Below are positions 50,319 through 58,941 of a stretch of 64,000 bases of DNA, in pieces. The position numbers and the translations under genes were made by a program. Below the pieces are notes generated by a model that saw only the letters and a program-made list of their open reading frames with translations, ran no database searches and was not told the origin of the DNA. How positions within the stretch are numbered: position 1 is the stretch's first letter; every line of letters begins with the position of its first letter. The DNA comes from an uncultured Aquimonas sp. (GTDB lineage Bacteria; Pseudomonadota; Gammaproteobacteria; Xanthomonadales; Xanthomonadaceae): the NCBI RefSeq assembly GCF_937888285.1, contig NZ_CALART010000067.1, positions 1 through 64,000 on the forward strand, given 5' to 3'.

Positions 50319-52622
50319 ATGTCATCCACTCGCCTCACCAGCCTCGTCCTGAGCCTGGCCTCGCTGGCGTTTTTCGCCCTTCCTGCGAGCGTCCGCGCCG
50401 ACACGCCGGTCTTTGCCGACTCGTTCGAAGTGCCGTTCAACATCCCCGCCAACGATGGCGAGGCCGCGCGTTTCCTGAACCAGGCGACGTTCGGCGCCAC
50501 CGCCGCCGATATCGGCGCGGTGCGCAACCAGGGCGTCAGCACCTGGCTGAACGCCCAGCTGGCGCTGGCGACCACCACGCTGTCGCGGCCGTGGATGGAG
50601 GCCTACGCCGCCTCGCTGCCCAGCGGCAGCTCGGTCAACCAGGACGTGCGCGTGCATCGCTGGTTCAATGTCGCGGTCACCGCGCCCGACCAGGTGCGCC
50701 AGCGCATGGCCTGGGCCCTGTCGCAGATCGTGGTCGCTTCGGATCGCGATGACTTCCTGATCAACGAGCCGATCCAGATGGCGGAGTGGAACGACATCCT
50801 CGTCCGCAACGCGCTCGGCAACTACCGCCAGCTCCTGCAGGAGGTCAGCTACAGCCCGATGATGGGTCGCTACCTGACGACCCTGCGCAATCGCAAGTTC
50901 GAGCTGAACCGCCCCGGTGCCAATGGCTGCCCGGCGGGCAGCAACTTCTGCGCCGGCAACAACGGCGTGCAGCCCGACGAGAACTACGCGCGCGAAGTGA
51001 TGCAGCTGTTCTCGATCGGACTTGTCGTGCGCGGCGAGGATTTCTACACCACCTACCCGGACGCGCAGAACCCCGGCACCCTGCGCTCGACCTACACCGA
51101 GACCGACATCAGCGAGCTCGCGCGCGTGTTCACCGGCCTCGCGCACCAGTGCACGCAGGGCGATGTGAGCGTCGGCGGCGTCGTCATGAGTCGCAATTGT
51201 GGCGCCAACAACACGGCCTGTAGCGGCATTGGCTGCCGTTTCACCAACGCTGGCGGTCTGTTCGGCGCCAGCCCGCCGCGCGACCCGCTGAACCGTGGCC
51301 TGGTGCATCCGGACTGGTACAAGCCGATGGTGTGCTACCCGCGCTACAACGACAACGGCCGCGATACCTCGGGCGGCGTCCTTGAAACCGACAGCGGCAG
51401 CTTCGGCCTGCCGCCCGGAACGCCGACGCCGGACAAGGTCCTGACGCTGGGCACGGCGACCGGCGGCGACGCCACTCTGACGATTCCGCCGAGTTTCTTT
51501 GACGGTTCGCCCCTGAACTGCCACGCCACCGGTAACAACCTAACGGCTGCCCAGCAGCAGGCGTGCGTCGACTACTGCGAGGGCGGCATCAATGCGGCGC
51601 TCGACCTGCTGTTCAACCACCCGAACACGCCGGTGATGGTGGCTCGCCAGCTGATCCAGCGCCTGGTGACCTCGAACCCGACCCCTGGCTATGTCAGTCG
51701 CGTGGCGGCGGCCTTCATCAACAATGGAGCCGGTGTCCGAGGCGACATGAAGGCGGTGGTGCGCGCAATCTTCCTCGACACCGAGGCGCGTCGTCCGGCC
51801 AGCGATCCGCAGCAGGCGCAGGACTTCGGCAAGGTCCGCGAGCCGATGCTGAAGCTGGTCGCGATCTGGCGCCACTTCGGCGCGGTTTCGGGCGACACCG
51901 CGACCATCCCGAATGCCAATCCGCAGGGGGGTGCCGGCAATCCGCTGGCCGGCCAGCCCAGCCTGCGCCGTTGGGGACCGACCAATCCGCAGAACGAATA
52001 CCAGATGCGCCCCTACGGTGCGCCCTCGGTGTTCAATTTCTTCGAGCCCGACTATCGCCAGCCAGGGCAGGTCAGCGACCTGGGCCTGTTCTCGCCCGAA
52101 CTGCAGATCATCCACGAGGTGACGGCGGTGGCCGCGGCCAATGACCTCTACAGCCGGATCTGCGCGGGCTATGGCGGTACCAACTCGACCTGTCAGTCGG
52201 GCGCCCTGACCGGCGGTCCGACCAGCCCGGCGCCGCCGGATGCCAACAACAATCCGCCGCGCGATCGCGCCTACTTCCCCATCGCCCAGATCGATCTGAT
52301 CCCGTCGCGGGTGGCAGTCAACTCCACCCAGGCCGATCCGACGGTGGCAGAGGACCTCGCCCTGATCGAGTTCCTCAACACGCGGATGATGGGCGGCACC
52401 ATGAGCGGTGCGGTGCCCCCCAACGTGGTGTGCCCCAACACAGGCACCGGCATGAAGGGCCTGCTGATGAACGCGCTGCGCTGCACCGGCGGGCTCAACC
52501 AGACCCTGAACGGTGGCACCAACGGAACCACGGGCGGCGACCGTGTGCAGCGCCAGCGCCGCAAGGCGCTGCTGCTGATGCACCTGATCGCGATCTCGCC
52601 CGAATACAGCACCCAGCGTTGA
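50319..52622 (+). CDS. exported DUF1800-family protein
   Basis: The 767-residue protein has a signal peptide (residues 1-28) and the DUF1800 layout: AARFLNQATFGATAADIGAVRNQG near the start, RQRMAWALSQIVVASDRDD, PDENYAREVMQLFSIGLVV, and RPYGAPSVFNFFEPDYRQPG toward the end. The family function is unknown. It always tends to pair with a DUF1501 gene, which follows 11 bp downstream here. Several Cys-rich loops (about 220-400) suggest disulfides, consistent with export. GGGG-rich sequence before the ATG gives only a modest ribosome binding site. Confidence 0.9.
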   Translation: MSSTRLTSLVLSLASLAFFALPASVRADTPVFADSFEVPFNIPANDGEAARFLNQATFGATAADIGAVRNQGVSTWLNAQLALATTTLSRPWMEAYAASLPSGSSVNQDVRVHRWFNVAVTAPDQVRQRMAWALSQIVVASDRDDFLINEPIQMAEWNDILVRNALGNYRQLLQEVSYSPMMGRYLTTLRNRKFELNRPGANGCPAGSNFCAGNNGVQPDENYAREVMQLFSIGLVVRGEDFYTTYPDAQNPGTLRSTYTETDISELARVFTGLAHQCTQGDVSVGGVVMSRNCGANNTACSGIGCRFTNAGGLFGASPPRDPLNRGLVHPDWYKPMVCYPRYNDNGRDTSGGVLETDSGSFGLPPGTPTPDKVLTLGTATGGDATLTIPPSFFDGSPLNCHATGNNLTAAQQQACVDYCEGGINAALDLLFNHPNTPVMVARQLIQRLVTSNPTPGYVSRVAAAFINNGAGVRGDMKAVVRAIFLDTEARRPASDPQQAQDFGKVREPMLKLVAIWRHFGAVSGDTATIPNANPQGGAGNPLAGQPSLRRWGPTNPQNEYQMRPYGAPSVFNFFEPDYRQPGQVSDLGLFSPELQIIHEVTAVAAANDLYSRICAGYGGTNSTCQSGALTGGPTSPAPPDANNNPPRDRAYFPIAQIDLIPSRVAVNSTQADPTVAEDLALIEFLNTRMMGGTMSGAVPPNVVCPNTGTGMKGLLMNALRCTGGLNQTLNGGTNGTTGGDRVQRQRRKALLLMHLIAISPEYSTQR

Positions 52623-52633
52623 GGAGCCACGCC

Positions 52634-54307
52634 ATGTCCCGCATCCATTTCGACAAGCGCCGCGATTTCCTCAAGGGCGCCGCCTGCATGGCCGCCTCCG
52701 GCGCGGCCTCCACCTTCGTGCCGCAGCTGTCCATGATGGGCACCGCGCTGGCCCAGGGCGCGCCTTCGGGCTACAAGGCCCTGGTCTGCATCTACCTGTC
52801 CGGCGGCAATGACTCCTGGAACCTGCTGATTCCCGGCGACAACACCACGAACATCCCGGTCAGCGGGCGAACCCCTCTCAGCGGGTTCAGTCCCACACCT
52901 TACGGCTGGTATGCCACCTCGCGCGGTGGCCTGTTCCAGGGCACCGCCGACCGGCTTGGCATCACCCGGCCGGGGGGGACCGATCCGGGCAATACCTTCC
53001 TGCCGCCGGCGCTGGGCATCCTGGGCAACCAATACGGCCTGAACCCCGCGGTGCCCGAGCTGCAGACCCTGTTCAACCAGGGGAAGCTGACCTTCATCGC
53101 GAATGTCGGCCCGCTCGTGGAGCCACTGCGGCGCCAGGGCTTCAACAGTTTCCGGCGCCCGCCGCAGCTGTACTCGCACAATGACCAGACCAGCCTGTGG
53201 ATGATCGGCGGCGGCAACAACGCCAGCAATCCCAGCGGCTGGGGCGGCCGCATGGCGGGGCAGCTGCTGAACACGCCGCCCGCCAATGGCCTTGCGCCCT
53301 GCATTTCCATCTCGGGACAGACCCGCTTCCTCGTCGGCGAGTACCCCAGCGGGCAGAATCTGTTCCCCTACCGCATGTCGACCAGTGCAACCTCGCCTTC
53401 GGTGACCTTGAACAACTATTCGGGCGCCACCAATGCCGGCGACAAGCGTCGCGAGGTGCTGCAGGGGCTGCTCAACGAAACCTATCCGCAGGCCTTCACT
53501 GGCGCCTACAAGGACGTGCTCAACCGTTCGCTGAGCCTGGCCACGACCGTCAACCAGGCGATCACCGGGCTGTCGACGGGGGGCGCCAGCAGCCCCTATG
53601 CGGCATTCAACACCGCGGTCGCAGCGATTCCGAACACCGGTCTCGGGCAGCAGCTGCGTCAGGTGGCGCGAATGATCGCAGTCAGTCGTCTGTCGGGCGG
53701 CGCGATTGCTGCCAACCGGCAGGTGTTCTACGTCAGCACCGGCGGCTATGACACCCACGGCGGGCAGATTCCGAACGCGCGGCCCAACAACGGCGTATGG
53801 AACGGCCATCAGGGTCTGCTACAGCAGGTCGCCCAGGCCATGCTGCAATTCAACCTGGCCCTGGAGGCCCTGAACAATGTGTCGGGCTACAGCGGGGTGA
53901 AGAACGAGGTCGTCACCTTCACCATGAGCGAGTTCTCGCGCACCATCAACTCGAACGGCAACGGTACCGACCATGCCTGGGGCGCAGTGCAGATGGTGAT
54001 GGCGGCGCCTTCTTCGCAGGGTGGCCCCTTGATCGGCAACCAGATCTACGGGCGCTATCCGCTGCAGCTGTTGAACCGCAGCTACACCGGAGCGCCGGAC
54101 CTGCTGGGCGAGTGCTTCAACCGCGGCGAGTTCCTGCCGACCACGGCAGTCGACCAGATGTCGGCCACGCTGGCGCGCTGGATGGGCGTTAGCTCTGCGG
54201 ACCTGCCGCTGCTGTTCCCGAATCTCGGCAGTTTCACCAACGGCGCGCATCCCAATGCCGCCGTCATGGCCTACAACACCCAGACCCTGCCTTTCCTCGC
54301 GGTCTGA
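52634..54307 (+). CDS. DUF1501-family Tat-exported protein
   Basis: The 557-residue protein begins with a twin-arginine signal (KRRDFLKGAACMAASGAAS), so it is probably exported folded, possibly with a cofactor. The DUF1501 domain (sulfatase/alkaline-phosphatase-like fold) is shown by LVCIYLSGGNDSWNLLIP, YSHNDQTSLWMIG, GGYDTHGGQ and FTMSEFSRTINSNGNGTDHAWG, which include the Asp/His residues that hold metal in that superfamily. It is co-transcribed with the DUF1800 gene and ends at a perfect hairpin. The substrate is unknown. Confidence 0.92.
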   Translation: MSRIHFDKRRDFLKGAACMAASGAASTFVPQLSMMGTALAQGAPSGYKALVCIYLSGGNDSWNLLIPGDNTTNIPVSGRTPLSGFSPTPYGWYATSRGGLFQGTADRLGITRPGGTDPGNTFLPPALGILGNQYGLNPAVPELQTLFNQGKLTFIANVGPLVEPLRRQGFNSFRRPPQLYSHNDQTSLWMIGGGNNASNPSGWGGRMAGQLLNTPPANGLAPCISISGQTRFLVGEYPSGQNLFPYRMSTSATSPSVTLNNYSGATNAGDKRREVLQGLLNETYPQAFTGAYKDVLNRSLSLATTVNQAITGLSTGGASSPYAAFNTAVAAIPNTGLGQQLRQVARMIAVSRLSGGAIAANRQVFYVSTGGYDTHGGQIPNARPNNGVWNGHQGLLQQVAQAMLQFNLALEALNNVSGYSGVKNEVVTFTMSEFSRTINSNGNGTDHAWGAVQMVMAAPSSQGGPLIGNQIYGRYPLQLLNRSYTGAPDLLGECFNRGEFLPTTAVDQMSATLARWMGVSSADLPLLFPNLGSFTNGAHPNAAVMAYNTQTLPFLAV

Positions 54308-54330
54308 ACCCGTCCGGTCGGGGCGAATGA

Positions 54331-54360
54331 AAACGGCGCCGGGGCAACCCGGCGCCGTTT
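54331..54360. terminator. bidirectional terminator, perfect 13-bp stem
   Basis: AAACGGCGCCGGG (54331-54343), GCAA tetraloop, CCCGGCGCCGTTT (54348-54360). The stem is perfect and the GCAA loop is of the very stable GNRA type. It lies between the converging DUF1501 gene and the heme-protein genes and should end both operons. Confidence 0.85.
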
Positions 54361-54387
54361 GCGTTCAGGACGGGAGGGTTTGCGCGC

Positions 54388-54912
54388 TCAGGGGCGCACG
54401 ATGTCCTCGAAGCGGCCGATAAAGAGGCGCTCGCCGCCGAACGCGTCGGGCATCAGCGCGCCGCTGGCGATCCAGTCGTGCACCAGCGCCTGGAATTCGG
54501 CGCTGGCGCCGCCCCCGGGCGGCATGCGGCCACCAAAGGGCGGGAGATCGCAGTTCAGCTTGAGGAAGAGCGCGCTCGCCTGCGGTTCGAACGGACGGAC
54601 GCGCAGGATCGCTGCGTTGCCCGTCGATGGGGTTCCGCGCTCGTCTGCGCCGATCAGGTTGAGTCGGGCGCTGGCCGTGCTCAGGCTCAGGCCAGCCTGG
54701 CTGCCGTGGCAGGTGGTGCACTGGTTCTTGACGAGGAAGGGGCGGATATCGCCCTCGAAGCTCACGTCGTAGCGGATCGGATGCTGCTCGGCGCTGAGCG
54801 GATCACAGTTGCCCAGCGTCTGCAGAGAGTCGCCAGCGGGCGCGCTGGGCCAGGCTTGCACCTGGGTGCCGACCAGACACAGGGACAGCAGAACGAGGCG
54901 TGGGATCTGCAT
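54388..54912 (-). CDS. exported mono-heme c-type protein, paralogue 1
   Basis: The 174-residue protein has a signal peptide (about 1-20) and one heme-c motif, CTTCH (near residues 65-69). After it come a R-V-R-P-F-E-P-x-A-S-x-L-F-L-K-L-N-C segment and R-M-P-P-G-G with a distant W, a layout like the planctomycete-type cytochrome c domain. It shares NC..LS, MPP and H/Y-D-W-I with its neighbour at 55001, so the two are paralogues. GGAG stands 8 bp before the ATG. It is second in the minus-strand pair facing DUF1800/DUF1501. Confidence 0.85.
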   Translation of the reverse strand: MQIPRLVLLSLCLVGTQVQAWPSAPAGDSLQTLGNCDPLSAEQHPIRYDVSFEGDIRPFLVKNQCTTCHGSQAGLSLSTASARLNLIGADERGTPSTGNAAILRVRPFEPQASALFLKLNCDLPPFGGRMPPGGGASAEFQALVHDWIASGALMPDAFGGERLFIGRFEDIVRP

Positions 54913-55000
54913 GTAGAGCTCCGGAATGGCGCGCCCCGACGGGGCTGGGGGTCGAGGGGGGCTGGGTTCGAAGAGGGCTGGCGGGAAATACGCAAACCGC

Positions 55001-55630
55001 TCAGGGGTAGCTTGGGCTGGGCGCGCCGGGACGCGCCAGGTTGAACTGGCCCCGCGTCGATTCCATGGAGTCCCGGAAGACGGTGAGGCTGTAGGGATTA
55101 CCGTCGACGTCGAAACCGCGTGCGCCCTGCTGGATCCAGTCGTAGACCAAGGCTCGCAGTCGGCGCGGCACGCGCGTCACCACGCCATCGTCCGGTGGCG
55201 GCATCAGCGGGTAGGTGTCCGGTGGCGTGCAGTTGAGCTGGGCATACAGCAGGCTGTTCTCCGGCTTTCCCGGATCGACCCGCAGCAGCTCCGGGTTGCG
55301 GAAGCTCACCGCGGAGACCAGCTGGTAGCCGGCGAACTGGGGATCGTCAAGGCGCAATTCGCCCATTGCGGTCTGGTTGTGGCAACCCACGCAGCCGCCG
55401 GCCAGCCAGACGTCATGGATGTCGATTGGCGCATCGGGTAGCCCGGTGCCGGGCAGGTCGTACTGCATGCCGTAGGTGATCGGCTCGTCCGAGAGATCCT
55501 CGCAGTTGCGGGAGACCGGTCCGACGTGCCCGCTGGCAGAGGCCCCGACATCGGAGGCGGGCCACCCCTGTGCCGCGGCCAACGGCAACAGAAGGGCAGT
55601 GGTGGCGATGAGGGAGGAGAAGAGGCGCAT
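55001..55630 (-). CDS. exported mono-heme c-type protein, paralogue 2
   Basis: The 209-residue protein has a signal peptide (about 1-20) and a single CVGCH heme-c motif near residue 80. The following E-N-S-L-L-Y-A-Q-L-N-C ... L-M-P-P-P and L-V-Y-D-W-I-Q-Q-G align with paralogue 1. The ATG at 55630 fits the signal peptide, though no good ribosome binding site precedes it. It is 88 bp upstream of paralogue 1 on the same strand. It may donate or accept electrons for the DUF1501/DUF1800 proteins, but that is inference. Confidence 0.83.
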   Translation of the reverse strand: MRLFSSLIATTALLLPLAAAQGWPASDVGASASGHVGPVSRNCEDLSDEPITYGMQYDLPGTGLPDAPIDIHDVWLAGGCVGCHNQTAMGELRLDDPQFAGYQLVSAVSFRNPELLRVDPGKPENSLLYAQLNCTPPDTYPLMPPPDDGVVTRVPRRLRALVYDWIQQGARGFDVDGNPYSLTVFRDSMESTRGQFNLARPGAPSPSYP

Positions 55631-55833
55631 GGTGTTACGGAGTGTAACGCGGTCCGTGCATGCTGCCTGCGCGAGATTCGGGATTCTGTGATGCGCTGCG
55701 GTGTCCGGCAGCGGTAGCGCGATCGCCCCGGGGCGGGTGAGGAGTTCGGTCGCATCGGCGCCGTGGTCCGACAGTGGGCCTTGGATGGGATGGCGTTCCA
55801 GTACTCGCTTTTGCAATCCGAAGCTTGGCGAGC

Positions 55834-56142
55834 TCAGAACTTGCCCGGCCTCAGCACTTCCACGTCGGTCAGGAACAGGGTCAGCCCGAAATTCGCGCCG
55901 TACTCGGCCAGCACGTGGGCGGCGATGCGGTCCGCGACCTCGGCTTCGCAGATGACCTTCATTTCGATGCTGCGATCGGCTTCCCAGCTGCCCTCGCGGA
56001 TGCCGCTGTGGCCGGCGCCGCGGACGTCGTAGACGGTATAGCCCTGTGCACCCAGGCGGCGCACATCGCGCGCCAGGGACTTCTCGAGGGCGGCTTCGGC
56101 AATGATCACCAGCAGCCGGCGCGGGTGTTTGGGCAGGGTCAT
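55834..56142 (-). CDS. sbtB: PII-like regulator SbtB
   Basis: The 102-residue protein has the PII-like fold seen in SbtB-type regulators (RRLLVIIAEAALEKSLARDV ... YGANFGLTLFLTDVEVLRPGKF). In cyanobacteria SbtB binds adenine nucleotides, including cAMP, and closes the SbtA bicarbonate transporter. The cysteine-containing redox C-terminus of some SbtB proteins is missing. ATG 56142 is chosen because it overlaps the sbtA stop as ATGA and GGAGG lies 9 bp upstream. An ATG seven codons earlier is less likely. Confidence 0.84.
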   Translation of the reverse strand: MTLPKHPRRLLVIIAEAALEKSLARDVRRLGAQGYTVYDVRGAGHSGIREGSWEADRSIEMKVICEAEVADRIAAHVLAEYGANFGLTLFLTDVEVLRPGKF

Positions 56143-57080
56143 GTCGGCGGGCCTCCGAGCCATTGCGCCAGCTTCAGGTACAGGGGAATTCCCACGATCA
56201 CGTTGAACGGGAAGCTGATCCCCAGCGAGGCGGTGATCGAGAGCGCGGCGTTGGCTTCGGGCACGGCCATTCGCATTGCCGTGGGTGCGGCGATGTAGCT
56301 CGCGCTGGCAGCCAGGGTCGCGAACACTGCGATACCGCCGATCGAAAGCCCCAGCGCCTGGCCAGTCATGGCACCCAGCAGAGCCAGCAGGGGCGGAAAG
56401 CCGAGCCCGATCAGCAGCAGGCGCGGGCCGAAGGGGCCGATCTCGCGCAGGCGTCCGCCGGCGACCAGTCCGAGTTCAAGCAGGAACAGGGCGAGCACGC
56501 CGCGGAAGGGCTCGATGAAGACCGGCGCGATCGCGGCGCTGCCCTCGACGCCGGCGATCGCACCGATGCACAGGCCACCGGCCAGCAGCAGCACCGACTT
56601 GCCGAACAGCACCTCGTGGCCCAGCGCCGCCCAGCGCACGTCCTTGAGGCGCGCCATGCGCGCCAGCAGGATGCCGGCGACCAGCGCCGGCGCCTCCATC
56701 ACTGCGACCCACAGCGCGGCGTGCGATTCGTAGGCCACCCCGGCGCGCTCCAGCGCGGCGGTGGCCACCGCGAAGGTGACGACGCTGACCGAGCCGTAGT
56801 GCGCAGCCAGTGAGGCGCTGTCGGCCTGGGCAAAGCGCAGCAGGCGCAGAGCGGGGAACAGCAGCAGCGGGATCGCGAAGCCGAGCGCCATCGTGGCGGC
56901 GACCTGCGGCAGCAGGGCGCCGAGCGAGTGCTTCGACAGCTCGATCCCGCCCTTCAGACCGATCGCCAGCAGCAGATAGATCGACAGCACCTCGTACACC
57001 GCTTCCGGCAGGCGCAGGTCGGACTTGGCCAGACGCGCGATCAGGCCGAGCAGGAAGAACAGGACGACGACATCGAACAT
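56139..57080 (-). CDS. sbtA: SbtA-type sodium-dependent bicarbonate transporter
   Basis: The 313-residue membrane protein has about ten hydrophobic helices and matches the SbtA/DUF897 family: YEVLSIYLLLAIGLKGGIEL near the start, AHYGSVSVVTFAVATAALE, and SASYIAAPTAMRMAVPEANA with the end segment SLGISFPFNVIVGIPLY. SbtA imports bicarbonate with sodium across the inner membrane. The sbtB gene follows with ATGA overlap, as in known transporter-regulator pairs. ATG 57080 is chosen although no ribosome binding site is obvious; GTG 18 bp upstream is an alternative. No carbonic anhydrase is in the window. Confidence 0.88.
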   Translation of the reverse strand: MFDVVVLFFLLGLIARLAKSDLRLPEAVYEVLSIYLLLAIGLKGGIELSKHSLGALLPQVAATMALGFAIPLLLFPALRLLRFAQADSASLAAHYGSVSVVTFAVATAALERAGVAYESHAALWVAVMEAPALVAGILLARMARLKDVRWAALGHEVLFGKSVLLLAGGLCIGAIAGVEGSAAIAPVFIEPFRGVLALFLLELGLVAGGRLREIGPFGPRLLLIGLGFPPLLALLGAMTGQALGLSIGGIAVFATLAASASYIAAPTAMRMAVPEANAALSITASLGISFPFNVIVGIPLYLKLAQWLGGPPT

Positions 57081-57169
57081 GGGCGCGGATGCTGTCACGC
57101 GATGCCCTCCGCACGCCAGCGTCCGGCCGCCAGCGCCTACACTGCGCGGCTCCCGAACCGGAGACATCC

Positions 57170-57841
57170 ATGCTGGAATCCATCGAGATCGAAACCGCTG
57201 CGCGGCCAACCCACAGCGTGATCTGGCTGCATGGCCTGGGCGCCGACGGGCACGACTTCGAGCCGATCGTGCCGGAGCTGCTGCGACCGGGCTGGCCACC
57301 GCTGCGCTTCGTGTTTCCGCATGCGCCGGTGCGGCCGATCACCTTGAACGGTGGCATGCGCATGCGCGGCTGGTACGACATCTACGGCTTGGAGCTGATG
57401 TCGGTCGAGGACGAAGCGGGAATCCTTGCCTCGGTGATGGAGGTGGAGCGGCTCATCGCCCGCGAGCGCCAGCGCGGTATCGACAGCCAGCGCATCCTGC
57501 TGGCCGGCTTCTCGCAGGGCGGTGCGGTCGCGCTGACGGCCGGGCTGACCCATCCCGAACGCCTGGCCGGCATCGTTGCGCTCTCGACCTATCTGCCGAT
57601 CGCCGCGCGTACCGAAGCACGGCGTGCGCCGATCCAGGCGGGCCTGCCGGTGTTCATCGGCCACGGTGCCGTCGATCCGATCGTGCCGCAGGCGCTTGGC
57701 ATGGCGGCCAGCCAGCGCCTGCAGGCCTGGGGCCATGCGGTCGAGTGGCACAGCTATGGCATGCCGCACAGCGTCTGCGCCGACGAGATCCGCGACCTGT
57801 CCGGGTGGATGGAGCGGCATCTGCTGGGCGAGCAGCGGTAG
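57170..57841 (+). CDS. alpha/beta-hydrolase carboxylesterase (phospholipase/carboxylesterase family)
   Basis: The 223-residue enzyme has the GFSQGG nucleophile elbow (Ser near 115), the VIWLHGLGADGHDF oxyanion-hole start (17-30), GHGAVDPIVP (catalytic Asp) and GMPHSV (catalytic His). The family hydrolyses short- and medium-chain esters, and some members are acyl-protein thioesterases. It has no signal peptide. Start ATG 57170 follows GGAGACATCC. It diverges from sbtA and precedes algZ by 35 bp. Confidence 0.92.
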   Translation: MLESIEIETAARPTHSVIWLHGLGADGHDFEPIVPELLRPGWPPLRFVFPHAPVRPITLNGGMRMRGWYDIYGLELMSVEDEAGILASVMEVERLIARERQRGIDSQRILLAGFSQGGAVALTAGLTHPERLAGIVALSTYLPIAARTEARRAPIQAGLPVFIGHGAVDPIVPQALGMAASQRLQAWGHAVEWHSYGMPHSVCADEIRDLSGWMERHLLGEQR

Positions 57842-57876
57842 CAGCCGCAACCGCTGCCGCAGGCATACTTCCGCCG

Positions 57877-58941
57877 ATGAACAGCACCCCGCCCCAGGAC
57901 TGGCTGCCCGACTTCTGCCGTGTGCCCACCCTGTTCGTGGTGATGGTCGCGGCGCAGATCATCGTGTTGGCGGCAGTGCTGATGCCGGGCGCGGCCGGCG
58001 ACCCTGCCGACGCGGGTGGGCGCGTGTTCGTGGCCAGTCTGTTCGCGCAGTGGCTGGCCCTGCTGGCCAGCGTGCTGCTGTGCAAGGCGCGGCCGCTGGT
58101 GCTGCGGCTGCGGCCGCTGTCGCTGTCGATCCTCGCCGGCTGGGCGCTGCCGACGCTGGCCACCTTCGCTGGCGCCGGAGCGGTCCACCAGCTCGACGTC
58201 ACGCTCAAGCTCGGCCTGACCGTGCCGGTGGGACACGGTCTGCAGTTCGCCCTGTCCTGCGCGGCGGTCGCCGGCCTGCTGAACGCTGCCCTGCTGCGCT
58301 ACTTCTACGTGCAGCAGCTGTGGCAGGCGCAGGTACAGGCCAGTGCGCAGGCCGAGGTGCGGGCGCTGCAGGCGCGCATTCGCCCGCATTTCCTGTTCAA
58401 CAGCCTGAACAGCATCATCAGCCTGGTCCGACGCGATCCGGCCACGGCCGAGCGCGCGATCGAGGACCTCTCGGAAGTCTTCCGCGCGGCGCTTGGCGCC
58501 GGGCAGGGCGACTGGACGCTGGCCGAGGAGCTCGACCTGATCGAACGCTACCTCGGCATCGAGCGCCTGCGCCTGGGTGATCGACTGCAGCTGCGGATGG
58601 AAATCGACCCTGACCTGCCGCGCGAGCAGCGCCTGCCGCGGCTGCTGCTGCAGCCGCTGGTCGAGAACGCGATCCTGCACGGCATCGCTCGCCTGCCTGC
58701 CGGCGGCGAGGTCCGCATGGAGCTGCGCCGTGCGGATGGCGGCGTCTGCGTCGAGATCGGCAACCCCTGTCCCGCGCAGGCCTCCGAGCCTGGCAACCGG
58801 CACGCGCTCGCCAGCATCGAGCAGCGCCTCCAGCACTATTTCGGCGCGACCGCCTGGATGACCGTGGTCCCGTCCCCCGACTACTATGCGGTGACCCTAT
58901 GGATGCCTCGCACCCCCGTGCCGCCGTCCTCGACGTCCTGA
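57877..58941 (+). CDS. algZ: AlgZ/LytS-type sensor histidine kinase
   Basis: The 354-residue protein has four or so membrane helices (about 18-140) and a HisKA_7TM-less LytS-type kinase core. H171 lies in RPHFLFNSLNSIISLV, and LLLQPLVENAILHGI and the later ATPase segment follow. AlgZ (FimS) acts with AlgR on alginate, motility and virulence genes in Pseudomonas. The algR start overlaps it by 43 bp, and hemC follows, as in Pseudomonas. The sensor region has no named domain. Confidence 0.92.
   Translation: MNSTPPQDWLPDFCRVPTLFVVMVAAQIIVLAAVLMPGAAGDPADAGGRVFVASLFAQWLALLASVLLCKARPLVLRLRPLSLSILAGWALPTLATFAGAGAVHQLDVTLKLGLTVPVGHGLQFALSCAAVAGLLNAALLRYFYVQQLWQAQVQASAQAEVRALQARIRPHFLFNSLNSIISLVRRDPATAERAIEDLSEVFRAALGAGQGDWTLAEELDLIERYLGIERLRLGDRLQLRMEIDPDLPREQRLPRLLLQPLVENAILHGIARLPAGGEVRMELRRADGGVCVEIGNPCPAQASEPGNRHALASIEQRLQHYFGATAWMTVVPSPDYYAVTLWMPRTPVPPSSTS

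Noticed and set aside
57025..58941. Long plus-strand open frame over the esterase and algZ region
   Set aside because: Its early part is a shifted reading of the esterase gene; only the end is the true algZ frame, which starts at 57877.
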